Below are positions 32,603 through 43,508 of a DNA stretch of 64,000 bases, in pieces. The stretch is taken from NCBI GenBank assembly GCA_033980235.1, contig CM067065.1, positions 25,390,836 to 25,454,835 of the forward strand, written 5' to 3'. The position numbers and the translations under genes were made by a program. This DNA comes from Diadema setosum (Eukaryota > Echinodermata > Echinoidea > Diadematoida > Diadematidae). The notes beneath the pieces were generated by a model that was given only the letters and a program-made list of their open reading frames with translations, ran no database searches and was not told where the DNA came from. Positions within the stretch are counted from its first letter, which is position 1. Each line of letters begins with the position of its first letter.

Positions 32603-34454
32603 AATTAAGGCACAAGAAAGATTTTTTTTTTCTTTTTTGAATATTGATATGAAACTAAAGATTTCTATTTCGAAAAAAAAAATATGATGAGGGCTTACTG
32701 CCCTTTGAAATGATGACTATCAACTTTAGGTAAAACTGACACTTTTTCATATCAAATATTGTTGTAAATGCTTGCCCTCAAAATCATTATCATGTCGATT
32801 GGATCATGTCAACATATTACAGAAGCCCAGGGAAATAGTAACCTTATTTCCGGCATAATTTTGACATATTTTGCGCCTAATCCCCCCGGGAGCTCTCGGA
32901 CAATGCAGATGTATTGCAGCACAGCAAATCGCTTGTATGATACAGTATGTAGGACATTTATGCAAGTGTGTTTTAAGATGAATTCTGTTGCAATTTTCCC
33001 TTCTTTTCACCTGCCCAATAATTGTTCTTTACCCAAGTATTCACTTCTTACTACACTAGAACTTCGACAACAATAAGGATTCAAAATGTTATGTGTGCTA
33101 TTTATAATTTGTAATTTGTAGATGTTCTTATCTTCCAAGGTAAGACTGGGTGCGAAGGTCTGATATGGTAATAATATAAATAATCTCCAAAAAACAAACA
33201 ACAACAATTATGTTCTGTTCTATTGAAATTGAAAATGTTTTTCCCAGTGTTTTGTTCAACTGTGATACACATGTAAGGTCCTTTACTCAGGAATTAAATG
33301 ATTTTTGTTTATATATTATTTACCAGCATGATAATGTGTAGTTACCGTTGATTTGCTTTCATTGTGATTAAAGCATAATGACATATCAAACTCTCTCTTA
33401 AATTGTAAGAAGAAATCGTCGATATCTCTTTCATATTCTTAAGACTTGAAAATAATCGAATGATTTCTGTAAATGCTGTTGTCATGACAAACAGATGTAC
33501 ACATTTTTTTCTTATAAATATTCAGCAGATGTAAATCAGTGTCTGCGTCTACATTTATGTCATGTCTTTCTCAAAGTTATTCTACTGAGAGAATGTTTGC
33601 ACCTCTGACAAGTCTGTTTTTTGTGTGTGTTTTGTGTTTTTTTGTACTTTTTTGTTAGTTTGTTTGCGTGTGTGTGTGTGTATGTGTGTGTGGTCAAGGT
33701 ACACCTTAAAACATTAAAACCTGGATCCATAATTACTTGATATATCATTTATGTCATTGTTGTTCAAAAGCTTGAGGCATAGTTTCGTTAGCGGTGTTGA
33801 CCTCACGTATACAATTCATGCAATCAACCAAATATCAAGAACTTTTAACAAAATAACAAAATACGCAGTATAATTCTTTCTCTTCGAAATCTTTCATCTC
33901 AATGAAAACCGTTAAAATAAGCCAAATAAAAAATATAAATTGAAATAGGGGTCCCAATATTAACACACATCATTTTAAATGCGTGTTTGTGTCTTTGAAA
34001 CGAGGTGTATGTACAGATGTCCAGTCAATTTTTTATACCCATGTTATATTTTTTTTTATATATCATGCCAATTCTCATACAGTCATATCATATACTAGCC
34101 AGTGCAAGGCAAGATACGTTGTTCTGCCATGCTACGGCCGTGGTGCGAGAACAACTTGCGTTGTTTTGCCTAACCACGCACGTGATCCGAAGTTTGGGTG
34201 ATCAGGCAAAACACCGTATCTACAAAAAGTCTTTGATATTTTGAACAAAAAATCTCTTTTTGACTTAAATTTCAACTAGATACTAGAAGAATGACATAAG
34301 CCGTATTTCCAAAAAAAAAAAAAAGTCTTTGGAAAATTATTCGACTAGAGAGAAATGGGAAAAAATTCTACTAGATTGTGGCTTCAAAATCTAAAATCGC
34401 GAATATCTCGAAAGTACCAAAACGCAGATACGTTGTTTTGCCAAATCACGACCG

Positions 34455-34925
34455 TGACAATAGGGTAGTCCTACCCTTCTTAAACACAATATCTTTCCGT
34501 CTGAAAAGAGCATTCCACAACAAAGACGTTGATATTGCTTGTAAAAGCTCTAATACCGTTAGAAGTAGAAGAGTCCGCCCAAAAGACAAAGTCCCGAGAC
34601 AAACAAGGTCAGGCATTGTATATAAGATCACATGTGCTGATTGCCACGACTGCTACATCGGAGAAACTAGCAGAACCTTGAGGCTAGTAATTATCACACC
34701 CGGTGATAGCTGAATACGCCTACAATAGAGGACATAACATTGATTGGGATGAGGCTCTTATCATTGACTTAGAAAGCAACTGGTTGAAAAGAAAAAAAAT
34801 AAAGGAATCACTTTGGATCAGAAGGATTAACCCAGCTCTCCAAAGAGACTCTGGCTATACCCTCTCACCCATCTATGGCTCAGTGATCAACAAAGACAGG
34901 CAACGGCAGCAAGACTTAAACATCT
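34455..34925 (+). pseudogene. Penelope-like element, GIY-YIG endonuclease remnant (copy A)
   Basis: NRVVLPFLN begins right after the TGAC duplication and continues the frame that stops at 29,892. KDKVPRQTRSGIVYKITCAD, then YIGETSRTL (about 34,670), is the GIY-YIG active-site region, with Cys residues of the CADCHDC type. A frameshift/deletion near 34,690-34,705 removes the segment that normally ends in RLKEH. AEYAYNRGHNIDW, the Glu-containing segment, and LWIRRINPAL follow in another frame. A deletion at about 34,916 removes the 3' part that copy B still has. Confidence 0.88.
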
Positions 34926-35099
34926 AAATTTATTGTCATCCCTAACCGATGAAAGTTTTCAGTATTATCAAAGATTATGTTGAGGTGGTGGTGAAACATT
35001 TTTTTCTTAAATTGGTTCGCTAATACCATGGACATTTTCATCGTTTATACCTTCGATAGGGAAGGCGCGAACAAACGCTTAACACAATCATTCGGAATC

Positions 35100-35270
35100 G
35101 ATAACTTAAGCCGAATGCCCACTGTGCGACCTGAGCCTACTAGCTGGTACAAACTGGCGCAAGGTGATGGCGTGTCACACCTTTCCGGGCAAGCTACGCG
35201 GGCTCATTGCGAGTAGGGCTTTACCAGCACGCAGGAGAATTTTCCGAGGGCGGACAAGAATGGTTGCGGT
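35100..35270. repeat. Abutting end fragments of two TIR families
   Basis: AAGCCGAATGCCCACTGTGCG (about 35,108) resembles the end of the 236-bp MITE at 35,984. It is followed by GTGTCACACCTTTCCGGGCA...AGCACGCAGGAGAATTTTCC, the end of the family at 25,315-26,720. The same arrangement is in copy B (41,065-41,230). Confidence 0.65.
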
Positions 35271-35983
35271 TTGGCATTTATGTCTATCGCTGAAGAATAA
35301 AGGGAGTGGAACTTTACCATATCCTCATCTTGTGTACGAGATAAGTCTCCAGGTTCAAACTCAAAATTTGCACGACACAGGAATTCACATAATAAACTAG
35401 AAAAAATAAATAAATAAATATTGCTGACACGATATGAACGCCCAAAATCGTGGCTTTAGGCACTGACTGAGCTAACAATAGAGGTTCAATCCACCTACAT
35501 CGAGATATTATGTCGTTCTCCTTTCTTTCCCCCCCCCCCAAAAAAAAAAACAACAACAACAACTACAGCAAAAAAAAAAAAATATATCAGTAGCTTACCT
35601 ACATTAATTGAAGCCACAATGTGTACTCTGCGGATGCAGTTTTCGATGTACAGCTTGTAAATCTAGCATGGTCTGAATTATAATAAAGCAACAAAATGGC
35701 GTCTGATTGTTGTGAAAGCGGAGTGCGCGGCAGGTGATGACACCACCGACTCATTTGAGTATAAATATAAACTGTACGAAAACTGTTCTGAAGAAATGAG
35801 TGAAACTTCACAATGCTATAATTTCCCATTTTTTTTTTTATTTTGGTGAAATTTTTTACTGTTATGGCATACTTGTAATATTTTGGCCTTTCCTATCAGA
35901 CTAACTTAGAAAACTGGACTTGAATTAATTGTTTTTAAAACTCAACTTTCCAACTAATTCTCTGAGTTTTCTACCCTTTTGTA

Positions 35984-36219
35984 AAGCCCGATGCCCACTG
36001 AGCCTGCGAGGTGGTGGCGAGCTGGTCCGAGCCGTATGGGGCGCCAAGTGTGGCATGGCTAATTTCGTTACCAAATCTGTCATTTCGGAAATGTTATCAT
36101 TTTGTTACGAAATGTTCATTTCGTGGAAAAAAAATGACTGATGTCGTACCACCACTCGCACCAGCTCGCCACCAGTTCGCAGCTCGCAGGCTTAGGTCGC
36201 ACCGTGGGCATTGGGCTTA
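35984..36219. mobile_element. 236-bp MITE with GCCCA ends (copy A)
   Basis: AAGCCCGATGCCCACTGAGC at the left is mirrored by the inverse of AAGCCCAATGCCCACGGTGC at the right. The inner arms GGTGGCGAGCTGG and CCAGCTCGCCACC also pair. The centre is AT-rich (GAAATGTTATCATTTTGTTAC). Copy B at about 41,956-42,172 lacks part of the right arm. Confidence 0.75.
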
Positions 36220-36340
36220 AGGACGAGCAGACTAGGTTTGAATGCTTGCGAGCTTACTCGGCTTGCGATATACATTCAACAAAATAAATAGAAAAGTGTA
36301 AGTGCCTATAAGAGTAACATGCGTTTTCTCTCCATTATAC

Positions 36341-36450
36341 CTTCTGAGTACCACTAGAGTCTATGCTGAAAACCCACACCCAAAAAACACAAACCTTCTG
36401 AGTACCACTACAGTCTATGCTGAAAACCCACACCCAAAAAAACACAAGCA
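36341..36450. repeat. Duplicated ~54-bp unit present twice in copy A, once in copy B
   Basis: ACCTTCTGAGTACCACTA through GAAAACCCACACCAAAAAA occurs twice here and once at 42,291-42,345, a copy-number change after the segmental duplication. Confidence 0.9.
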
Positions 36451-37391
36451 ACTCAATAATATGAATTATTTCAGAGGCATTTTACAATTGAAATTTCAAT
36501 TATATTACGTTTATCTATAAAACATGCACCAAAACCTTCTAGGTAATTAAAGGAGCATTCCAAACGATTTTCATTACTTCGCATCATGTAGTACAAAAAC
36601 CGACAGCTTTTCATAGATTTGTGAAGTCTATTGCGGTCCATGAGCAAAGAAACCAATATTTTGAAAAATCTTAAACAAATTACGCTGAACAGCGTTGATG
36701 ATATGGGAGCCTCACATATTTCAGAAATGAAACAGTGTAATTTCATTACAACATCGCTTGATTAGCAAGTTCAATTGTGTCAAATCAATGGCTGCCTTTT
36801 TCTTTTGTTCTACTCCCTTGAGCCCACACTCATGCATTCTTATTGTGAGGCTGCCGTTTCATCATCCTTGTTCATTGCAATCCACAATACATTTTGAAAA
36901 CATGTTTTCAGTATTACAAGTTCATTGTTGTTTAAATGTTAAAGCTTCAGAATTATCCGGAGGACCTGGTCTCTTTTAAGCATGCACAACACAATGTCAT
37001 GTGCATGAACTTAAACTCTCAACAAACGTAATGAATTCAGTTGAATCAAGGAAGGTTAGTTTATATATATATACATTCATATATACTCAGCAAAAAGAAA
37101 GAAGAAAGTAAACACTTTTCAGGCTTATATTTCTCATAGAATAGTAGGTTAGGTATCAATATTTTGCATACCGTGTTTAAGGTAATTTAATAATTGGTTA
37201 TCATCTTGGTAGGTCAATAACAATTGAACCTTTACGCAGGAGTGAACACTTTGTTTTTTCTCTTTCAGGGCAGAAAAGTAAAGATTGCAAAAAAAAAATG
37301 GATTATTTGTTATTCATGCACATGTGCTCTTCCATACAACAATGAAAGCAAAAGACAAATCCAGCACAAGCTAAGGACACACGAATTAATT

Positions 37392-38088
37392 TACCCACTG
37401 ATCTCTACAAGTCTTTTTTAGCCCTCAAAGATAAAAATGAATAAAAAAAAATAATGGAGAAAATGTAGAATCTTCTGTCAAATCGAAATTTAAATGACAT
37501 TAGAAAAGAGGCAATATTAATAAGACTGATAGAAAATTGAAATGCTGTCTAAAATTTAGCACATTGAGAATGATGACGAGTTCTTGACTTCGTCTCATGA
37601 AATCTTAAATCCCTAAATTGAATGAAAAAAATGTAAACATTACTACCATCGCATCTTACTCACTTTTGCATTGAGTTTAAGCTTTGATATAGAAAGTTCT
37701 TATTTTCATTCTTTAGCTTTCTAGTTCGTTCTTATTTGAGGATGTAAAGAGATACAAGGGAACTAAAACATTTTTTTTTTTTGCTATTCGTTCATGACCT
37801 TTATTGTGTTGAATTTGTCTTTTGATACAGTTGCTTTCTTGAACATGTTGAAGGGCATTTCCAAGATGATTAACGTGTGAAATTTTGCACTGTTTGATGT
37901 TTAACCTTGGAAGACGTAGACTAATGTGTTCTTCTGTGCGTAGAATTTCTTGTTGTATTAACGTACCAGATCAACAGCCAATGAAATAATTGATATGGTA
38001 TATGACAGAAAGATTTTTTTTCAAAATCTATGAAAAATATGCACTAAAAAAGTGTTTACTTTTTTCGGTAATATAAGTTCATATAAAA

Positions 38089-38133
<45 letters not shown>

Positions 38134-38804
38134 GAGAGAGAGAGAGTTTAATCATTATCGGTAAACGGAAATATACATACTTGGCGTTACTCTGTCGTAC
38201 CCAGCACGTATCCTATGGTCGTTATCACCAAAAGAATCCACGCACAGGAGTTGTAGTTTTGGTTCAAAGGCCGTTACGATGGGCTTGCGGGAACGAGACC
38301 AAATGAGAGAAGCTGCAGTCACAAATCCCTCCTCGCTAACGACATACCTGAATAGAAATAATTTACATATCGGAGTATTGTGGCACTCTACCCTTGCAGT
38401 CGAAAATTCTATACTCCTTTCAGCCTTGCGTGCCAAAGTCTCCATTTGATCATGACCTTGAAGTATTGTTTATTTCGTTCATTATTGTAATGTAATAGGA
38501 GGTGTCTCTTTTTTCTTCAGTATGTGCTCCTTACAAATCCCCGCCTTTCGCGAAACATGAACCAACGGAAAGAGAATATAACATTAGAACTATTTTTGGA
38601 TGGGAAGAAAGAAAAAACGTCATGCCTGCGTAGAAGGCTTTACCTCAAATGCGTGGAACTGCATGGCGGTTGCATGGTAGGGTGCACAGGAGAACAGATC
38701 ATAGCAATGGGGAAGACATGGAAGAATCTCCTGTAGTCCAACAAAACGAACCACAATGAACTAAATTGGGGCGTGGGTTCTTCCATACAAAGGAAACATT
38801 TGTA
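37392..38804. other. Spacer between the duplicated blocks
   Basis: AT-rich sequence with a (TA)n/(GA)n tract at 38,090-38,146. The only coding-like signals are the possible minus-strand exon at 38,181-38,347 and a plus-strand frame after a TTTTTTCTTCAG acceptor at 38,520 (70 codons, no known domain). Confidence 0.5.
38181..38347 (-). CDS. Possible internal exon, unknown protein
   Basis: On the minus strand, TTTCTATTCAG|G precedes a frame (YVVSEEGFVTAASLIWSRSR...AFEPKLQLLCVDSFGD...) that ends at CCAA|GTATGT, so it has both acceptor and donor. The same frame stays open upstream, so the exact start is unclear. Residue composition looks like a globular protein, but I do not recognise the family and found no partner exon. 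Confidence 0.35.
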
Positions 38805-39535
38805 CGCTTGTATGATAGGACATTTATGCAAGTGTGTTTTAAGATGAATTCTGTTGCAATTTTTACCTTCTTTTCACCTGCCTAATATCTGTTCTTTACC
38901 CAAGTATTCACTTCTTACTGCACTGGAACTTCAACAACAATAAGGATTCAAAATGTTGTGTGTGCTATACATAATTTATAATTTGTAGATGTTCTTATCT
39001 TCCAGGGTAAGACTGGGTGCGAAGGTCTGATATGGTAATAATATAAATAATCTCCAAAAAACAAACAACAACAATTATGTTCTGTTCTATTGAAATTGAA
39101 AATGTTTTTCCCAGTGTTTTGTTCAACTGTGATACGCATGTAAGATCCTTTACTCAGGAATTAAATGATTTTTTAATATATTATTTACCATCATGATAAT
39201 GTGTAGTTACCGTTGATTTGCTTTCATTGTGATTAAAACATAATGACATATCAAACTCTCTCTTAAATTGTAAGAAGAAATCGTCGATATCTATTTCATA
39301 TTCTTAAGACTTGAAAATAATCGAATGACTTCTGTAAATGCTGTTGTCTTGAGAAACAGATGTACACATTTTTTTCTTATAAATATTAAGCAGATGTAAT
39401 TCAGTGTCAGCGTCTACATTTATGTCATGTCTTTCTCAAAGTTATTCTACTGAGAGAATGTTTGCACCTCTGACAAGTTTGTTTTTTGTGTGTGTTTTGT
39501 GTTTTTTGAACTTTTTTGTTAGTTTGTTTGCGTGT

Positions 39536-39575
<40 letters not shown>

Positions 39576-40331
39576 TCAAGGTACACCTAAAAACATCAAA
39601 ACCTGGATCCATAATTACTTGATATATCATTTATGTCATTGTTGTTCAAAGGCTTGAGGCATATTATCGTTAGGGGTGTTGACCTCACGTATACATTTCA
39701 TGCAATCAACCAAATATTAAGAACTAATCACAAAATAACAAAATACGCAGTATTATTCTTTCTCTTCGAATTCTTTCATTCCAATGAAAACCGTTAAAAT
39801 AAGCCAAATAAAAAATATAAATTGAAATAGGGGTCCTAATATTAACACGCATATAATTTTAAATGGGTGTTTGTGTCTGTGAAACGAGGTGTATGTACAA
39901 ATGTCCAAACACTTTTTTATACCCATTTTATTATTTTTTTATATCATGCCAATTCTCATGCAGTCATATCATATACTAGCCAGTGCGAGGCAAGATACGT
40001 TGTTCTGCCATGCTACGGCCGTGGTGCGAGAACAACTTGCGTTGTTTTGCCTAACCACGCACGTGATCCGAAGTTTGGGTGATCAGGCAAAACACCGTAT
40101 CTACAAAAAGTCTTTGATATTTTGAACAAAAAATCTCTTTTTGACTTAAATTTCAACTAGATACTAGAAGAATGACATAAGCCGTATTTAAAAAAAAAAA
40201 AGTCTTTGGAAAATTATTCGACTAGAGAGAAATGGGAAACAATTCTACTAGATTGTGGCTTCAAAATCTAAAATCGCGAATATCTCGAAAGTACCAAAAC
40301 GCAGATACGTTGTTTTGCCAAATCACGACCG

Positions 40332-40815
40332 TGACAATAGGGTAGTCCTACCCTTCTTTAACACAATATCTTTCCGTCTGAAAAGAGCATTCCACAACAA
40401 AGACGTTGATATTGCTTGTAAAAGCTCTAATACCGTTAGAAGTAGAATAGTCCACCCAAAAGACAAAATCCCGAGACAAACAAGGTCAGGCATTGTATAT
40501 AAGATCACTTGTGCTGATTGCCACGACTGCTACATCGGAGAAACTAGCAGAACCTTGAGGCTAGTAATTATCACACCCGGTGATAGCTGAATACGCCTAC
40601 AATAGAGGACATAACATTGATTGGGATGAGGCTCTTATCATTGACTTCGAAAGCAACTGGTTGAAAAGAAAAATAAAGGAATCACTTTGGATCAGAAGGA
40701 TTAATCCAACTCTCAAAAGAGACTCTGGTTATACCCTCTCACCCATATATGGCTCAGTGATCAACAAAGACAGGCAACGGCAGCAAGACAACACCTCACT
40801 GCATAAGGCTTGAAA
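40332..40815 (+). pseudogene. Penelope-like element, GIY-YIG endonuclease remnant (copy B)
   Basis: Same organisation as copy A, including the TGAC at 40332-40335 after the right TIR of the inserted element and the same frameshift after YIGETSRTL. The shared damage shows it predates the duplication. This copy keeps the sequence after the C-terminal RDSGYTLSPIYG block that copy A has lost. Confidence 0.88.
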
Positions 40816-40845
40816 AAGTCCTCAGGAGTAGGACGAAAGCTTGCC
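40801..40845 (+). other. Hammerhead-like stem II motif at the Penelope 3' end
   Basis: GTCC (40818-40821), a 9-base loop TCAGGAGTA and GGAC (40831-40834) form a 4-bp stem followed by GAAA, as in stem II and the GAAA of a hammerhead ribozyme. Penelope-like elements are known to carry hammerheads in their terminal repeats. The conserved CUGAUGA box is degenerate here (CTTGAAAAA), so activity is unlikely. Confidence 0.45.
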
Positions 40846-42927
40846 CACTACAATTAAAGATTGGTAGAAGCTTAAACATCTAAATTTATTGTCATCCCTA
40901 ACCGATGAAAGTTTTCAGTATTATCAAAGATTATGTTGAGGTGGTGGTGAATCATAGTTTTTCTTAAATTGGTTAGCTAATACCATGGAACTTTTCATCG
41001 TTTATACCTTCGATAAGGAAGGCGAGAACAAACGCTTAACACATTCATTCGGAATCGATAACTTAAGCCGAATGCCCTCTGTGCAACCTGAGCCTACAAG
41101 CTGGTACGAACTGGCGCAAGGTGAAGGCGTGTCACACGTTTCCGGGCAAGCTACGCGGGCTCATTGCGAGTAGGGCTTTACCAGCACGCAGGAGAATTTT
41201 CCGAGGGGGGAGAATTTTCCGAGGGCGGACAAGAATGCTTGCGGTTTGGCATTTATGTATATCGCTGAAGAATAAAGGGAGTGGAACTTTACCATATCCT
41301 CATCTTGTGTACGAGATAAGTCTCCAGGTTCAAACTCAAAATTTGCACGACACATGAATTCACATAATAAACTAAAAAAAAAAAAAAAAATATTGCTGAC
41401 ACAATAAATGAACGCCCAAAATCGTGGCTTTAGGCATTGACTGAGCTAACAATAAAGGTTCAATCCACCTTCATCGAGATATTATGTCGTTCTCCTTTCT
41501 TTCCCAAAAAACAACAACTACAGCAAAAAAAAAAATGAAATAAATGTGACTACTTGGCGTTGATATTAGTAGCTTACCTACATTAAATGAAGCCACAATG
41601 TGTACTCTGCGGATGCAGTTTTCGATGTATTGCGTGTAAATCTAGCATGGTCTGAATTATAATAAAGCAACAAAATGGCGTCTGATTGCTGTGAAAGCGG
41701 AGTGCGCGGCAGGTGATGACATCACCGACTTATTTGAGTATAAATGTAAACTGTACGAGAACTGTTCTGAAGAAATGAGTGAAACTTCACAATGCTATTG
41801 TTTCCCTATTTTTTTTGTCAAATTTTTACTGTTATGGCATACTTGTAATATTTTGGCCTTTCCTATCAGACTAACTTAAAAAACTGGACTTGAATTAATT
41901 GTTTTTAAAGCTCGACTTTCCAACTAATTCTCTGAGTTTTCTCCCCTTTTGTGAAGCCCGGTGCCCACTGAGCCTGCGAGGTGGTGGCGAGCTGGTCCGA
42001 GCCGTATGGGGCGCCAAGTGTGGCATGGCTAATTTCGTTACCAAATCTGTCATTTCGGAAATGTTATCATTTTGTTACGAAATGTTCATTTCGTGGAAAA
42101 AAAAATGACTGATGTCGTACCACCACTCGCACCAGCTCGCAGGCTTAGGTCGCACAGTGGGCATTGGACTTAAGGACGAGCAGGTAGGTTTGAATGTTTG
42201 CGAGCTTACTCGGCTTGCGATATACATTCAACAAAATAAACAGATAAGTGTAAGTGCCTATAAGAGTAACATGCGTTTTCTCTCCATTTATACCTTCTGA
42301 GTACCACTAGAGTCTATGCTGAAAACCCACACCAAAAAAACACAAGCAACTCAATAATATGAATTAATTCAGAGGCATTTTACAATTGAAATTTCAATTA
42401 TATTACGTTTATCTATAAAACATGCACCAAAACCTTCCAGGTAATTAAAGGAGCATTCCAAACGATTTTCATTACTTCGCATCATGTAGTACAAAAACCG
42501 ACATCTTTTCATAGATTTGTGAAGTCTATTGCGGTCCATGAGCAAAGAAACCAATATTTTGAAAAAAAAAAATCTTCATATTTCAGAACTGAAACAGTTT
42601 AATTTCATTACAACATCGCTTGATTAGCAAGTTCAATTGTATCAAATCTATGGCTGCCTTTTTCTTTTGTTCTACTTCCTTGAGCCTCAACTCATGCATT
42701 CGTATTGTGAGGCTGCCGTGGCATCATCCTTGTTCATTGCAATCCACAATACATTTTGAAAACATGTTTTCAGTATTACTAGTTTATTGTTGTTTAAATG
42801 TTAAAGCTTCAGAATCATCCGGAGGACCTGGTCTCTTTTAAGCATGCACAACACATGTGCATGAACTTAAACTCTCAACAAACGTAATGAATTCAGTTGA
42901 ATCAAGGAACGTTAGTTTATATATATT

Positions 42928-43176
42928 TGAAGAGTTTGTTTACAAAAACCGATAAGTCCATATTTGCCAAATGGAGATATTTGCGATTAAAGGTCAAGAA
43001 AAATAAAGAGAATAATAAGAAAAGTTTTGCTTCTTTTGATCATAACTTCAAAAATATACCTTTATATGTAGTGACCAATATATCATTTAAAAGGTATTAT
43101 TTTGTACTTTATGACAGAGGCCGTACTTTAAAATCTTCAAAAATGGACTTATCGGTTTTTGCAAACAAACTCTTCA
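42928..43176 (-). mobile_element. MITE, TGAAGAG family, copy 4 (inserted in duplication copy B)
   Basis: A complete 249-bp copy in reverse orientation between TATATATA runs. Copy A has only a TA run at the matching place (37,060-37,074), so this is a filled/empty site pair. The exact target duplication is obscured by the TA repeat. Confidence 0.92.
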
Positions 43177-43508
43177 TTTATATATACATTCATATATACT
43201 CAGCAAAAAGAAAGAAGAAAGTAAACACTTTTCAGGCTTATATTTCCCATAGAATAGTAGGTTAGGTATCAGCATTTTGTATACCGTGTTTAAGGCAATT
43301 TAATTGGTTATCATCTTGGTAGGTCAATAACAATTGAACCTTTACGCAGGAGTGAACACATTGGTTTTTCTCTTTCAGGGCAGAAAAGTAAAGATTGCAA
43401 AACAAATGGATTTTTTGTCATTCATGCACATGTGTTCTTCCATACAACAATGAAAGCAAAAGACAAATCCAGCACAAGCTAAGGACACACGAATTAATGG
43501 GTGCACGT

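Larger units (their letters stand above)
29893..34454. mobile_element. 4.56-kb TIR element inserted in the Penelope-like element, TGAC target duplication
   Basis: The ends are CGGCCGTGATTTGGC and, inverted, CGGTCGTGATTTGGC, continuing identically through AAAACAACGTATCTG (30 bp, one mismatch). TGAC flanks both sides (29889-29892, 34455-34458), and removing the insert with one TGAC joins the Penelope frame exactly. Extra copies of the GGCAAAACAACGTA motif lie near the left end (about 30064, 30088 inverted, 30155, 30178) and the right end (34113, 34158, 34204). The interior is mostly noncoding, with three possible short exons and no recognised transposase. A 4-bp duplication with this end sequence does not let me choose a superfamily. 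Confidence 0.88.
32930..37391. repeat. Copy A of a 4.5-kb segmental duplication
   Basis: From CGCTTGTATGATA to GACACACGAATTAAT this block matches 38,805-43,498 in order and orientation with only scattered differences by eye. It contains the right part of the 4.56-kb element, the Penelope endonuclease remnant, fragments of two TIR families, a 236-bp MITE and an exon-like segment at the end. Confidence 0.93.
38805..43498. repeat. Copy B of the 4.5-kb segmental duplication
   Basis: Matches 32,930-37,391. Differences from copy A include a longer TG microsatellite (39,533-39,573), a retained 3' segment of the Penelope element, a duplicated GAATTTTCCGAGGG at 41,205-41,225, and the MITE insertion at 42,928-43,176. 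It ends exactly where the fold-back element begins. Confidence 0.93.

Noticed and set aside
37270..37391. Exon-like segment with Cys and His residues after a TTTCTCTTTCAG acceptor
   Set aside because: The parallel copy at 43,380 has a shifted frame at an A run, no donor follows, and the zinc-finger spacing is not convincing.
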